Source: CAXTSE01 sp964246985 (GTDB lineage Bacteria > Actinomycetota > Actinomycetes > Actinomycetales > Microbacteriaceae). Taken from it: 64,000 nucleotides of DNA. The stretch covers positions 62,001 through 126,000 of the forward strand of contig CAXTSE010000009.1 in assembly GCA_964246985.1 (NCBI GenBank). The letters are read 5' to 3'. Positions 50,986 to 62,138 of this stretch are shown piece after piece; positions within the stretch are counted from its first letter, which is position 1, and each line of letters opens with the position of its first letter. The position numbers and the translations under genes are program-made. Under the pieces are notes generated by a model. It was not told where the DNA came from. It made no database searches and saw only the letters and a list, made by a program, of their open reading frames with translations.

Positions 50986-51816
50986 TCAGCTCGGGAAGAG
51001 CCGTGCGAGCGCCACCGCGACGCCGTCGTCGATGTCGGTCGCCGTCACGTCGTTGCCTGCCGCCCGCACCTCGTCAGGCGCCTGGCCCATCGCGACCGCC
51101 GAGCCGCCGCCGGCCGCCGCCCACTGCAGCATGTCGATGTCGTTGCGCCCGTCGCCCATGACCACGACCCGGTCGCGCGGGATGTCGAGGATGCCGCGGA
51201 CGCGCTCGAGACCGGTCGCCTTGTTGACTCCATCGGGGGCGATGTCGAGCCACGCGGTCCAGCCCACGTTGTAGCTGACCTGGTGGAGGCCCATGCGCTC
51301 GACCACCGAGAGGAAGTCCTCGATCTCGTGGTCGGGCGAGAGCACCACGACGCGGGTGGCCTCGACGAGCAGCAGCTCGTCGAAGTCGACCTGCTGGCGG
51401 GAGTCGCCGAGCGAGCCGTCGGGGAAGGCGCCCGTGAAGCGGAAGACGCCGCTCGCATCCTCGACGGCGAAGCTGACCTCGCCCAGGTGATCGCGGATGG
51501 TGGTCAGGACCTCGCGCGGATCGAACACCTCGACGTGGTCGGCCGTGTAGCCCAGCGGGGCGTCCGGGTCGCGACGCAGCGTGATCGCGCCGTTCGCGCA
51601 GACGATGTACTGCGGCCGGATGTCGAGTCGGTCGACGATCGGCAGGGTGAGCGAGACCGAGCGTCCGGTCGCGAGCATCACCTCGTTGCCGAGCTCGATG
51701 ACGCGCGCGATCTCGCTCAGGGTGCCCTCGCCGACCGACCCGTCCTCGCGCAGGATGGTGCCGTCGATGTCGAGGGCGACGAGCGATCGAGCCGACGACG
51801 GGGTCGCTGCGGTCAC
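50986..51816 (-). CDS. Cof-type HAD phosphatase
   Basis: This 276-aa protein has LDIDGTI (motif I), MLATGRS (motif II), Lys in NKATGLERV and VVMGDGRNDIDML (motif IV), the Cof/YbiV subclass that dephosphorylates sugar phosphates and other small metabolites. GTG 51816 overlaps the serS stop (GTGA), so it is translationally coupled to serS. Confidence 0.92.
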   Translation of the reverse strand: MTAATPSSARSLVALDIDGTILREDGSVGEGTLSEIARVIELGNEVMLATGRSVSLTLPIVDRLDIRPQYIVCANGAITLRRDPDAPLGYTADHVEVFDPREVLTTIRDHLGEVSFAVEDASGVFRFTGAFPDGSLGDSRQQVDFDELLLVEATRVVVLSPDHEIEDFLSVVERMGLHQVSYNVGWTAWLDIAPDGVNKATGLERVRGILDIPRDRVVVMGDGRNDIDMLQWAAAGGGSAVAMGQAPDEVRAAGNDVTATDIDDGVAVALARLFPS

Positions 51817-53090
51817 GTCGGCTCCAGCACGGTCAGCCCGCCGAGGTACGGCCGCAGCACCTCGGGCACGACGACCGACCCGTCGGGCTGCTGGTGCGTC
51901 TCGAGGATCGCGACCAGCCATCGGGTGGTGGCCAGCGTGCCGTTCAGGGTCGCCACGGGCGCTGTCTTGCCGCTCTCGGTGCGGTAGCGGATGTCGAGGC
52001 GGCGCGCCTGGTAGGTGGTGCAGTTCGAGGTCGAGGTGAGCTCGCGGTAGGCGCCCTGCGTCGGCACCCACGCCTCGACGTCGTACTTGCGCGCGGCGCT
52101 CGAGCCGAGGTCTCCGGCGGCGGTGTCGATGACGCGGTAGCTCAGCCCGAGGGATTGCAGCATGCCCTCCTGGAGGGCGAGGAGGCGCTGGTGCTCGGCC
52201 TCGGCATCCGCGGGGTCGATGTAGGTGAACATCTCGAGCTTCTGGAACTGGTGCACCCGGATGATGCCGCGGGTGTCCCTGCCGCCCGACCCCGCCTCGC
52301 GTCGGTAGCAGGTCGAGATGCCCGCGTAGCGCAGCGGGCCCGCCGCCACGTCGATGATCTCGTCCTTGTGGTACCCGGCGAGCGCGACCTCGCTGGTGCC
52401 CGTGAGGTACAGGTCGTCGGCGGGCAGGTAGTAGATCTCGTCGGCGTGCGCGCCGAGGAACCCGGTGCCCTGCATGATGTCGGGCCGCACCAGCGTCGGC
52501 GTGATCAGCGGCGTGAACCCGGCCTCGAGCGCGCGGTCGAGGCCGAGGTTGATGAGCGCCAGCTCGAGCCGCGCGCCGATGCCCTTGAGGAAGTAGAACC
52601 GCGCTCCCGAGACCTTCGCGCCGCGCTCCATGTCGATCGCGTCGAGGAGCTCGCCGATCTCGAGGTGGTCGCGCGGCCCGTCGGGGTAGTCGGCCGGATC
52701 GAAGACGGCTCGCTCGCCGACCTCGCGCAGCGTCACGAAGTCGTCCTCGCCGCCCGCCGGGACCCCGTCGAGCACGATGTTCTGGATGCCGCCCACGATC
52801 CGCGCGAACGCCTCGTCGGCCGAGGTGACGGCCGCCTGGTTCTGCTTCACCTGCGCGGCGAGCTGCTGGGCCTGGGCGACGAGCGCGGCCTTCTCGTCCT
52901 TCGGGGCGGCGGCGACGGTCTTGCCGAACGCGTTCTGCTCGGCGCGCACGGTCTCGAACGCCGAGATGGCGGCGCGACGTGCCGCATCCGCCGCGACGGC
53001 CTCGTCGACCGACCCGACGGGAGCCCCGCGCAGCTCCTGCGAGCGCCTCACGATGTCGGGGTTCTCACGCAGCAGCTGTGGATCGATCAC
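51813..53090 (-). CDS. serS: Seryl-tRNA synthetase
   Basis: This 425-aa protein has an N-terminal coiled-coil arm (about 30-100) and a class II synthetase core: motif 2 STCYRREAGSGGRDTRGIIRVHQF and motif 3 GTLATTRWLVAILE near the C-terminus. It charges tRNA-Ser; two tRNA-Ser genes lie within 4 kb. It is divergent from the lipid kinase. Confidence 0.97.
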   Translation of the reverse strand: MIDPQLLRENPDIVRRSQELRGAPVGSVDEAVAADAARRAAISAFETVRAEQNAFGKTVAAAPKDEKAALVAQAQQLAAQVKQNQAAVTSADEAFARIVGGIQNIVLDGVPAGGEDDFVTLREVGERAVFDPADYPDGPRDHLEIGELLDAIDMERGAKVSGARFYFLKGIGARLELALINLGLDRALEAGFTPLITPTLVRPDIMQGTGFLGAHADEIYYLPADDLYLTGTSEVALAGYHKDEIIDVAAGPLRYAGISTCYRREAGSGGRDTRGIIRVHQFQKLEMFTYIDPADAEAEHQRLLALQEGMLQSLGLSYRVIDTAAGDLGSSAARKYDVEAWVPTQGAYRELTSTSNCTTYQARRLDIRYRTESGKTAPVATLNGTLATTRWLVAILETHQQPDGSVVVPEVLRPYLGGLTVLEPT

Positions 53091-53133
53091 TGCCCCATCC
53101 TATTGACCAGCGGCTGCGGGCTAACCTGACGGG

Positions 53134-54177
53134 ATGACCCCGCCGCCCCCGTCTCACCCTCGGGCGGCCGTCGTCTACAACCCGGTCAAGGTCGACCTCG
53201 ACAGGCTGCGCGCCGCGGTCGTCGAGAACGAGACGCGGTCCGGATGGGCCGAGAGCCTCTGGCTCGCGACGACCGAGGAGGATCCCGGCACCGGTCAGGC
53301 GCGCGAGGCCGTCCAGGCAGGCGTCGACGTCGTGCTCGCGGCCGGCGGCGACGGAACGGTGCGCGCTGTCGCCGAGGGTCTGCGCGGGTCGGGCGTTCCT
53401 CTGGCGCTGCTGCCCGCGGGCACCGGCAACGTGCTGGCCCGCAACCTCGAGCTGTCCCTCACCCACCTCGAGCGCTCGGTCGACACCGCCTTCGCCGGCG
53501 AGGATCGCGCCGTCGACCTGGGCGTGGTCGAGATCGAGCGGGCCGACGGGTCGCGCGAGGAGAAGACGTTCGTCGTGATGGCCGGCATGGGCCTCGACGC
53601 GAAGATGATCGCCAACACCAACGCCGAGCTGAAGAGGCGCGTCGGATGGCTGGCCTACGTCGACGCGATCGTGCGGTCCCTGCGCGACAGCGAGGCGCTG
53701 CGCGTGAGGTACAGCGTCGACGGCGGGCCGGAGAAGACGATGAGCGCGCACACCGTGCTGGTGGGAAACTGCGGCACCCTGCCCGGCAACGTGCTGCTGC
53801 TGCCCGAGGCGGCGATCGACGACGGCGTGTTCGACGTCGTCGCGCTGCGGCCCGAGGGGGTGCTCGGCTGGGCGCAGGTCTGGATCAAGGTCTTCTGGGA
53901 GAACGGGGTGCTGCGTCGGTCGACCGTCGGCCGCAAGATCGTCGCAGGTCTCGGGCGCGAGGTGAGGACGCTCCGGTACGTGAAGGCCGCGTCGATCACC
54001 GCGCGCCTCGACCGCGAGGAGGAGTTCGAGCTCGACGGCGACGAGTTCGGCAAGGCGGTGGCGTTCCGGGCCCACGTCGAGCAGGGGGCGCTGACCGTCC
54101 GCGTGCCGGTCGGCCACGGCGCACCGGCGGACTACTCGCTGGAGTCGGTCGACGCAGCGGACGCGTCGCTCAGGTAG
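53134..54177 (+). CDS. Diacylglycerol kinase family protein (YegS/LCB5 type)
   Basis: This 347-aa protein has AAGGDGTVRAVAEGL (catalytic GGDGT loop) and LPAGTGNVLARNL, the two signature blocks of lipid kinases of this family, followed by a beta-sandwich C-terminal half. It phosphorylates diacylglycerol or related lipids. Confidence 0.93.
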   Translation: MTPPPPSHPRAAVVYNPVKVDLDRLRAAVVENETRSGWAESLWLATTEEDPGTGQAREAVQAGVDVVLAAGGDGTVRAVAEGLRGSGVPLALLPAGTGNVLARNLELSLTHLERSVDTAFAGEDRAVDLGVVEIERADGSREEKTFVVMAGMGLDAKMIANTNAELKRRVGWLAYVDAIVRSLRDSEALRVRYSVDGGPEKTMSAHTVLVGNCGTLPGNVLLLPEAAIDDGVFDVVALRPEGVLGWAQVWIKVFWENGVLRRSTVGRKIVAGLGREVRTLRYVKAASITARLDREEEFELDGDEFGKAVAFRAHVEQGALTVRVPVGHGAPADYSLESVDAADASLR

Positions 54178-54505
54178 AGCTGGTCGCGTCCGTCGCACGT
54201 GGGGCGCGGCCGCCGTGCCGGTCGTGCCACCTCACCGCGAGCATCACCAGCCCGACCGAGACGGCGGTCAGCGTCGTGAACGCCATCGGCGCCACCAGTC
54301 CCTGCAGCAGGTACGAGATGGTCGAGAGTCGGTCGATCTCCCGTGACTCCTCAGCCCCCAAGGTGCCGGGATTCGACTGGTAGAACTCCTGCACCGTCGT
54401 CTGGAGCGCGATCGCCACCCAGGCGATGAGGATCAGCGCCACGGCGCACAGAGCGGCGACCGCGAAGATCGCCGCGACCCGAGCGCTCGAGACACGATCA
54501 TTCAC
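54170..54505 (-). CDS. Small membrane protein
   Basis: This 111-aa protein has two membrane spans (about 10-32 and 65-88). It overlaps the preceding gene by 8 bp and the end of the lipid-kinase gene by 8 bp. No function is recognised. Confidence 0.75.
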   Translation of the reverse strand: MNDRVSSARVAAIFAVAALCAVALILIAWVAIALQTTVQEFYQSNPGTLGAEESREIDRLSTISYLLQGLVAPMAFTTLTAVSVGLVMLAVRWHDRHGGRAPRATDATSST

Positions 54506-55028
54506 CCCGACTGCCCCCGCCGAGGAATGCGCCGCTCGCGATCCACAGGACGATGCCGAGGATGCCGCCGCTGATCAGCGGCGCGGGAGCGGTCGAGGCG
54601 ACCTGGTAGAAGAAGATCTGCGTGAAGGTGTCGCTCGAGAACCCCGTCGAGTAGCTCGTGACGAGCATCCCGAAGAGCGCGCTGGCCGCGACGAGGGCAG
54701 CCAGGCTGACGAGGAGCAACGCGAGACGGAACGGGTTGAGGCGACTCCGCTCGAGCTCGTCGTCGCTGTCGAGATCATCCGGTTCATCCGCATCACGAGG
54801 GTCGAGCTCGTCGAGAACCGCCGCGCGTTCCAGGCCGGGTGGGCCCGCGTATGGCGCGGCCGCCTCGCCCTGGTACAGCGGCGCCGGCGTGGAGGCCTGC
54901 GCGAGAGCCGTGGGTCGCGACAGGCTCGACCGCGGCGCGTCACGGTCGTCGGGGGTCTCGTGCAGTGCCGGATCGAAACCCCGCTGGTACCGGGGGTCGA
55001 AGCGCGGGTCGAGGTCGCGATCCGCCAT
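54498..55028 (-). CDS. Membrane protein with disordered N-terminus
   Basis: This 176-aa protein has an Asp/Arg/Pro-rich first half (DPRYQRGFDPALHETPDDRD) and two membrane spans in the C-terminal half. It directly follows pheA with no gap and is probably co-transcribed. The function is unknown. Confidence 0.8.
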   Translation of the reverse strand: MADRDLDPRFDPRYQRGFDPALHETPDDRDAPRSSLSRPTALAQASTPAPLYQGEAAAPYAGPPGLERAAVLDELDPRDADEPDDLDSDDELERSRLNPFRLALLLVSLAALVAASALFGMLVTSYSTGFSSDTFTQIFFYQVASTAPAPLISGGILGIVLWIASGAFLGGGSRGE

Positions 55029-55979
55029 CTACTCTCCCGGAGCTCCGGAGACGAGGCCGCGCAGCCAGTCGCGCGCGTCGATGAACACGTCGTCGCCGTA
55101 GCGCGACTTGTGCTCGGTCGGCTGCCCGTCGGCGCGGGGGTACGAGCCGAGGAAGGTGACGTTCGGGCTGAACCGCTTGAGCCCGAGCAGCGCGTCGGCG
55201 ACCCGCTCGTCGTGGAGGTGGCCATCGAGGTCGATGACGAAGCGGTACCTGCCGAGGGCGTCGCCGACCGGGCGCGACTGCAGCAGGCTGAGGTTGACGC
55301 CGCGGGTGGCGAACTGCTCGAGCATCTCGACCAGGCCGCCCGGCTCGTCGGAGGGCAGCTCGACGATGATCGTGGTCTTGTCGGCGCCGGTGCGAGGCGG
55401 CAGCGCGGTCGTCGCGGCGACGAGCACGAAGCGGGTCACCGCGTTCGGGTTGTCGCCGATGTGCGTCGCGAGGATCTCGAGCGGGTACTCGGCGTCGATC
55501 CCCGGCGGGGCGATCGCCGCATCCGCGATCGGGGTGTCGGCGAGCAGCTGAGCCGCGGCGGCGACGTTCGACGTGGCGGGGAGGTGCTCGTGCGCGGGAA
55601 GCGTGCTCTCGAGCCACAGGTGGCACTGCGCGTAGGCGACCGGATGCGCGGCCACCACCCGCACATCGGCGAGCGTCGCGCCCGGGCGGGCCGCGATCAC
55701 GAAGTCGACGGGCACCAGGTACTCGCCCACGATGCGGAGTCCGGGGATGCGCGCGAGGGCGTCCTGCGTGGCGGTCACCCCGCCCTCGATGCTGTTCTCG
55801 ATCGCGATCATCGCGGCCACGCTGCGGCCCGAGAGCACGTCGTCGATGGCCTCGCCCGCGTTGTTGACGCTGCGCCAGGTGGCCCCCTCCGCCTCCGGCA
55901 CCTGGGTGAGAGCCGACCAGGTGAACGTGCCGGCCGGACCCAGGTAGCTGTAGGTCCGGGGCGTGGCGGCGTCGGGCAT
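55029..55979 (-). CDS. pheA: Prephenate dehydratase
   Basis: This 316-aa protein has a PDT domain (YLGPAGTFTWSAL at the start, EGGVTATQDAL, and the catalytic TRF in AVTRFVLV) and a C-terminal ACT domain (PGGLVEMLEQFATRGVNLSLLQSRP) that binds phenylalanine for feedback control. It converts prephenate to phenylpyruvate. Confidence 0.95.
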   Translation of the reverse strand: MPDAATPRTYSYLGPAGTFTWSALTQVPEAEGATWRSVNNAGEAIDDVLSGRSVAAMIAIENSIEGGVTATQDALARIPGLRIVGEYLVPVDFVIAARPGATLADVRVVAAHPVAYAQCHLWLESTLPAHEHLPATSNVAAAAQLLADTPIADAAIAPPGIDAEYPLEILATHIGDNPNAVTRFVLVAATTALPPRTGADKTTIIVELPSDEPGGLVEMLEQFATRGVNLSLLQSRPVGDALGRYRFVIDLDGHLHDERVADALLGLKRFSPNVTFLGSYPRADGQPTEHKSRYGDDVFIDARDWLRGLVSGAPGE

Positions 55980-56014
55980 GGTCAGGAGTCTATTGCGGGT
56001 GCTTGACTGGGCTC

Positions 56015-57640
<1,626 letters not shown>

Positions 57641-57662
57641 CGCGGGTACCGGAGGTGGGGAG

Positions 57663-58514
57663 TCACCCCGCGTAGGTCGGGGCGGCCGGGAGGCCGAAGA
57701 ACTCCTCGAGGGTCTGCACCCCGGTGGTGTGCATCTCGGTCGCGAGCTCGACTCCGACGTAGCGGTAGTGCCACGGCTCGAACTCGTAGCCGGTGATGCC
57801 GGTCATGCCGTTCGGGTAGCGCAGGACGAACCCCCAGCGGTACGCGTTGGCTGCGAGCCATTGGCCCTGCGGGGTGTCCGCGAAGCACTGGTCGAGCGGG
57901 CAGACCGCGGGCAGCGAGCTGATGTCGAGGGCGAGACCGGTCTGGTGCTCGCTGAAGCCGGGCCGTGCACTCGTCAGGTCGGCGCCCGCCTGACCGAGCT
58001 GCGCCACCCACCCGTTGTAGACGCGCACCTGGGTGTCGTAGCTGCGGTACGCACTCTGCACCTGCATCTGCAGGCCGGTCTCGGCCGTGTACGCGGCGAA
58101 CATCTGCACCACCGCATCCGAGGCCACCTGCCGCAGCACGGGGCTGTTCGCGAACGGCACCGGCGTCTGCACGAGGTCGGGCGCCGCGTACGACGCCGGG
58201 TTCAGGGGCCGCAGCTTGTCGACGACCACCCAGATGCTCGCCGGATCCTCGATCGAGTTGGCCGCCCGGTCGAACGTCGGGGTGGGGGTGGGCGTCGGTG
58301 TCGGGGAGGGCGTCGGCGTCTCGCTCGCGGTCGAGCTCGGTGTCGGCGTCTCGGCCACAGGACCCTCCCCGGATCGCGGCGCAAGCAGAGCGATCGTGCC
58401 GGCCGCCAGCGCGACGAACACGACGATCCCGACCCCCGCCAGCACGGCGCGGCGCCTGCGCACCTGACGCGACGGACTCCGCAGGTCGCGGCGATCGCGG
58501 GGGGCGTCAGTCAC
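57663..58514 (-). CDS. D-alanyl-D-alanine carboxypeptidase, VanY/M15 type
   Basis: This 283-aa protein has a basic N-terminus, a signal/anchor helix (about 23-45), a Pro/Thr-rich wall-spanning linker (SPTPTPTPTPTF) and an M15 domain with GFSEHQTGLALDIS and FEPWHYRYVG zinc motifs. It trims peptidoglycan stem peptides outside the membrane. Confidence 0.93.
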   Translation of the reverse strand: MTDAPRDRRDLRSPSRQVRRRRAVLAGVGIVVFVALAAGTIALLAPRSGEGPVAETPTPSSTASETPTPSPTPTPTPTPTFDRAANSIEDPASIWVVVDKLRPLNPASYAAPDLVQTPVPFANSPVLRQVASDAVVQMFAAYTAETGLQMQVQSAYRSYDTQVRVYNGWVAQLGQAGADLTSARPGFSEHQTGLALDISSLPAVCPLDQCFADTPQGQWLAANAYRWGFVLRYPNGMTGITGYEFEPWHYRYVGVELATEMHTTGVQTLEEFFGLPAAPTYAG

Positions 58515-58662
58515 GCGCTCAGCTTACGGGCGGCGCGCTTGCGCCAGAGCGTGCTGCGGGTGTAACTTTGCAGTCCGCGCAACTTTTTCGCCACTGACGG
58601 ACCGCGTCCTCGTGGCGTCGCGTCCTTCCATCTCGATCCGCATCTCAGCCGAGGGAACCACC

Positions 58663-60591
58663 ATGTCCAGCTCCACCGCCGCGCCGACCGCGACCGGCAC
58701 CTCGCCGATCCTGTCGCACCGGCAGATCCTCTTCATCATCTTCGGCCTCATGGCCGGCATGTTCCTGTCGTCGCTCGACCAGACCATCGTGGGCACCTCG
58801 ATGCGCACGATCGCCGACGACCTGCACGGCCTGAGCATCCAGGCGTGGGTGACCACCGCCTACCTGATCACCTCGACGATCGCGACGCCGATCTACGGCA
58901 AGCTCAGCGACCTCTTCGGCCGCCGCCCGCTGTTCATCATCGCGATCTCGATCTTCCTGCTCGGCTCACTGGCGGCCGGATTCGCGACCGACATGTACAT
59001 GCTGGCCGGCTTCCGCGCACTCCAGGGCCTCGGTGCCGGTGGCCTCATGGCGCTGCCCCTCGCGATCATGGGCGACATCCTCGCCCCGCGGGAGCGCGCC
59101 AAGTACCAGGGCTACTTCCTCGCCGTGTTCGCCACCTCGAGCGTCCTCGGCCCGCTGATCGGCGGACTCCTCGCCGGCACCCCCGAGATCCTCTTCACCG
59201 CCGGATGGCGCTGGGTCTTCCTGATCAACCTGCCGATCGGCGCGATCGCCCTGGTGCTCGTGCTGCGCTTCCTGCACGTGCCGCACACCCGCCACAGCAC
59301 CCGCATCGACTGGTACGGCGCCGGCGCGGTCATCCTCGCCCTCGTGCCGCTGCTGATCGTCGCCGAGCAGGGTCGCGACATCGGCTGGGGCTCGCCCCTC
59401 GCGATCCTCTGCTACGTCCTCGGCGTCATCGGAATCGTGTCGTTCGTGATCATCGAGCGCCGCATGGGCGACGACGCGCTGATCCCGCTGAAGCTGTTCC
59501 GCAGCCCGACGTTCTCGATGGCCACCATCCTCGGCGTGCTCGTCGGATTCGGGATGTTTGGCGCCATGATGACCATCCCGCTGTACCTGCAGCTGGTCAA
59601 CGGCGCGACGCCGACCGAGAGCGGCTTCCTCATGCTGCCGATGATCCTCGGCCTGATGATCTCGTCGATCGCCAGCGGCCAGATCATCTCGCGCACCGGC
59701 AAGTACAAGGCGTTCCCGATCATCGGCACCGGCTTCATGTCGGCGGGCTTCCTGTGGTTCACCTTCGCCGCGGCCGACAAGCCCGTGATCTTCATGATGG
59801 CCGGCATGCTGCTGGTGGGCCTCGGGCTCGGCCAGATCATGCAGACGCTGACGCTCGCCAGCCAGAACTCGGTCGGCCCGCGCGACATGGGCGTGGCGAC
59901 GAGCGGCTCGACGTTCTTCCGCCAGATCGGCGGAACGCTCGGCGTCGCGATCCTCTTCTCGGTGCTGTTCAGCCGTCTCCCCGACACGATCAGCGCGGCG
60001 TTCGGCCGCACGGATCTGCTGCGGAACGCGCTCGACGCCGCCCTGAACCCGGCCATCGCCGACGCGCCGCAGAACGCGGGGATCATGGACGCGATCTACA
60101 CCCCGATCGTCGACCAGGTGACGGCCAGCCTCCCGGCGGGAACCGACCTGTCGGATGCGGCCACGCGCTCCAGCGTCGTCGACCAGGTGGTCGCCAACAC
60201 GGACTTCGGATCGGGCACGGGCGGCGGAGACGCAGCCAGCTCGCTGAACGGCGACACCTCGTTCCTGAACGGTGCCAATCACGACCTGTCGGCGCCGTTC
60301 CTGAACGGATTCAACGACGCCACCGTGACCGTCTACTGGGTCAGCCTGGCCGTGGTGCTGGTCGCCTTCGTGCTGAGCTTCTTCCTCAAGACGCCGCCGC
60401 TCCGCCAGAAGTCGGCGGCCCAGGAGGCGGCCGACTCGGCGCAGGCCGAGGTCGATTCGGAGCTCTCTGACATCATCGACGCGCAGCGCGCCGCCGACCA
60501 GATGGGTGCGCTCGTCGAGGCGGGCACCGGGTCGATCACCACCGTCGATCCGGCCGGGTCGCCGTCCCCGGACAAGCGCCGCACGAGCTGA
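58663..60591 (+). CDS. MFS drug exporter, DHA2 (14-span) family
   Basis: This 642-aa transporter has MFS motifs LSSLDQTIVGTSMRTIADDL (motif D1) and YGKLSDLFGRRP (motif A), RALQGLGAGGL, and motif C in FATSSVLGPLIGGLL. An insert of about 100 residues precedes the last span and a hydrophilic tail follows it. It is a proton-driven exporter of drugs or metabolites. ATG 58663 has GAGGG in front; 58612 is less likely. Confidence 0.93.
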   Translation: MSSSTAAPTATGTSPILSHRQILFIIFGLMAGMFLSSLDQTIVGTSMRTIADDLHGLSIQAWVTTAYLITSTIATPIYGKLSDLFGRRPLFIIAISIFLLGSLAAGFATDMYMLAGFRALQGLGAGGLMALPLAIMGDILAPRERAKYQGYFLAVFATSSVLGPLIGGLLAGTPEILFTAGWRWVFLINLPIGAIALVLVLRFLHVPHTRHSTRIDWYGAGAVILALVPLLIVAEQGRDIGWGSPLAILCYVLGVIGIVSFVIIERRMGDDALIPLKLFRSPTFSMATILGVLVGFGMFGAMMTIPLYLQLVNGATPTESGFLMLPMILGLMISSIASGQIISRTGKYKAFPIIGTGFMSAGFLWFTFAAADKPVIFMMAGMLLVGLGLGQIMQTLTLASQNSVGPRDMGVATSGSTFFRQIGGTLGVAILFSVLFSRLPDTISAAFGRTDLLRNALDAALNPAIADAPQNAGIMDAIYTPIVDQVTASLPAGTDLSDAATRSSVVDQVVANTDFGSGTGGGDAASSLNGDTSFLNGANHDLSAPFLNGFNDATVTVYWVSLAVVLVAFVLSFFLKTPPLRQKSAAQEAADSAQAEVDSELSDIIDAQRAADQMGALVEAGTGSITTVDPAGSPSPDKRRTS

Positions 60592-60650
60592 CGCGGCACA
60601 TCGCGAACAGGCGTCTCATCGGGGATTCCGGTGGGGCGCCTTTTCCGTTG

Positions 60651-60680
60651 TTGACACGCGAGCGGGGGTCGGCTTATGGT
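60651..60680 (+). promoter_or_regulatory. Sigma-70-type promoter of the ABC transporter operon
   Basis: TTGACA at 60651-60656 and TATGGT at 60675-60680 with an 18-bp spacer; the operators follow directly downstream. Confidence 0.7.
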
Positions 60681-60691
60681 TGCCGGAATTC

Positions 60692-60731
60692 GTGAGAGCG
60701 CTCCCACGGCTTGCTGTGAGAGCGCTCCCAC
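60692..60731. promoter_or_regulatory. Two LacI-family operators
   Basis: GTGAGAGCGCTCCCAC occurs at 60692-60707 and identically at 60716-60731, centre distance 24 bp. The core GAGCGCTC is palindromic. The position just after the promoter fits repression by a LacI-type sugar regulator, which is not encoded in the visible part. Confidence 0.88.
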
Positions 60732-60763
60732 GCGGACCCCACCACGCACACAAAGGAGTGACC

Positions 60764-62071
60764 GTGAGACAATCACGCCCCGCAGCAGCCGCCATCCTGG
60801 TCGGCGCCACCTCGTTCGCTCTCCTCCTCGCCGGCTGCAGTGCCGCCGGCGACGGCGAGCAGACCGACGACGGCCCGATCACCCTCACCGTGACGACGTT
60901 CGGCACGATGGGCATCGACGCGAACTACGACGCCTACATGGACGAGCACCCGAACGTCACCATCGAGGCGACCAACCTCGCCGACGGCGGCTCGGCCCGC
61001 GACGACGCCTACGCGAAGATCGCGGCGGGCACCGGCCTGTCGGATGTCGTGGCCATCGAGGAGGGTTGGCTCAGCAGCGTCCGCGACGTCTCCGACGCCT
61101 TCATCGACTTCAACGACTACGGCTTCGAGGACGCCGCCGCCGCCAGTGACTTCCTCGACTGGAAGGTCGAGCAGGGCACCGACGCCGACGGCCGCGTCTT
61201 CGGCGTGCCGCTCGACATCGGCCCCGAGGGTCTCTGCTACCGTAGCGACCTCTTTGCGGCCGCTGGTCTTCCGAGCGACCGCGACGAGGTGCGCGACCTG
61301 TTCGGCGGCGACGACGCCACGTGGGAGAAGTACTACGAGGTGGGAGCCGACTACATGGCCGCCACGGGCAAGCCCTTCTTCCACAACCCCTCGTTCCAGT
61401 GGAACGCGTTCGTGAACCAGCTCGACGAGGGCTACTACAAGTCCGACGGCACGACCCTCAACATCGAGGACAACGACGCGATGAAGGACCAGCTGTCGCT
61501 GATCGTCGAGAACGCCAAGCTCGGCGCCGGTCTCCCGGCATGGGGCGTCGGCGACCAGGCCAAGCAGGACCTGTTCGCGACCTACGTCTGCCCGAGCTGG
61601 ATGCTCGGCGTGGTGAGCGGCTACTACGACGCCGGCACCACCGGCACCGGCTGGGACTTCGCAGACGTGATGCCCGGCGGCTCCGCCAACTGGGGCGGCT
61701 CCTTCCTGGGCGTCTCCGAGTCGTCGGAGCACAAGGAGGCCGCCGCCGAGCTCGCGCTCTGGCTCGCCGCCCCCGAGCAGAACAAGGTCTCGTTCGAGGC
61801 CGCGGGTCCGTTCCCGAGCTCGGCCAGCGGTCAGGAGCTCGTCGCCGACTCGACCAGCGCGTTCTTCAACGACGCACCGATCGGCGAGATCTTCACCAAC
61901 CGCTCGCAGGGCGTCGTGGCGCAGGTCAAAGGCTCCGAGGACTCGGTGATCCAGGACAACGTGTTCGGCGCGGTCCTCGACAAGGTCAGCCAGGGCGACA
62001 TCACCGACGGTGACGACGCCTGGAACCAGGCGATGGACCTCCTGCACCAGCTCGTCCCCGAGAGCAACTAG
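60764..62071 (+). CDS. Sugar ABC transporter substrate-binding lipoprotein
   Basis: This 435-aa protein has a signal peptide with lipobox LLLAGCS and the fold of extracellular solute-binding family 1 (VPLDIGPEGLCYRSDLF, WGGSFLGVSESSEHKEAAAELALWL). GTG 60764 follows AAAGGAG. It delivers a carbohydrate to the two permeases downstream; the substrate is not predictable. Confidence 0.95.
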   Translation: MRQSRPAAAAILVGATSFALLLAGCSAAGDGEQTDDGPITLTVTTFGTMGIDANYDAYMDEHPNVTIEATNLADGGSARDDAYAKIAAGTGLSDVVAIEEGWLSSVRDVSDAFIDFNDYGFEDAAAASDFLDWKVEQGTDADGRVFGVPLDIGPEGLCYRSDLFAAAGLPSDRDEVRDLFGGDDATWEKYYEVGADYMAATGKPFFHNPSFQWNAFVNQLDEGYYKSDGTTLNIEDNDAMKDQLSLIVENAKLGAGLPAWGVGDQAKQDLFATYVCPSWMLGVVSGYYDAGTTGTGWDFADVMPGGSANWGGSFLGVSESSEHKEAAAELALWLAAPEQNKVSFEAAGPFPSSASGQELVADSTSAFFNDAPIGEIFTNRSQGVVAQVKGSEDSVIQDNVFGAVLDKVSQGDITDGDDAWNQAMDLLHQLVPESN

Positions 62072-62078
62072 CACCCCC

Positions 62079-62114
62079 GCGCGGCCCCGCCGGATCCGTC
62101 CGGCGGGGCCGCGC
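62079..62114 (+). terminator. Intercistronic hairpin between binding protein and permease genes
   Basis: A perfect 15-bp GC-rich stem with a 6-base loop lies 7 bp after the stop and lacks a U-tract. It probably stabilises the upstream mRNA or partly attenuates downstream expression rather than ending transcription. Confidence 0.75.
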
Positions 62115-62138
62115 ATCCCTTCGACGATCGGCAGTCTG

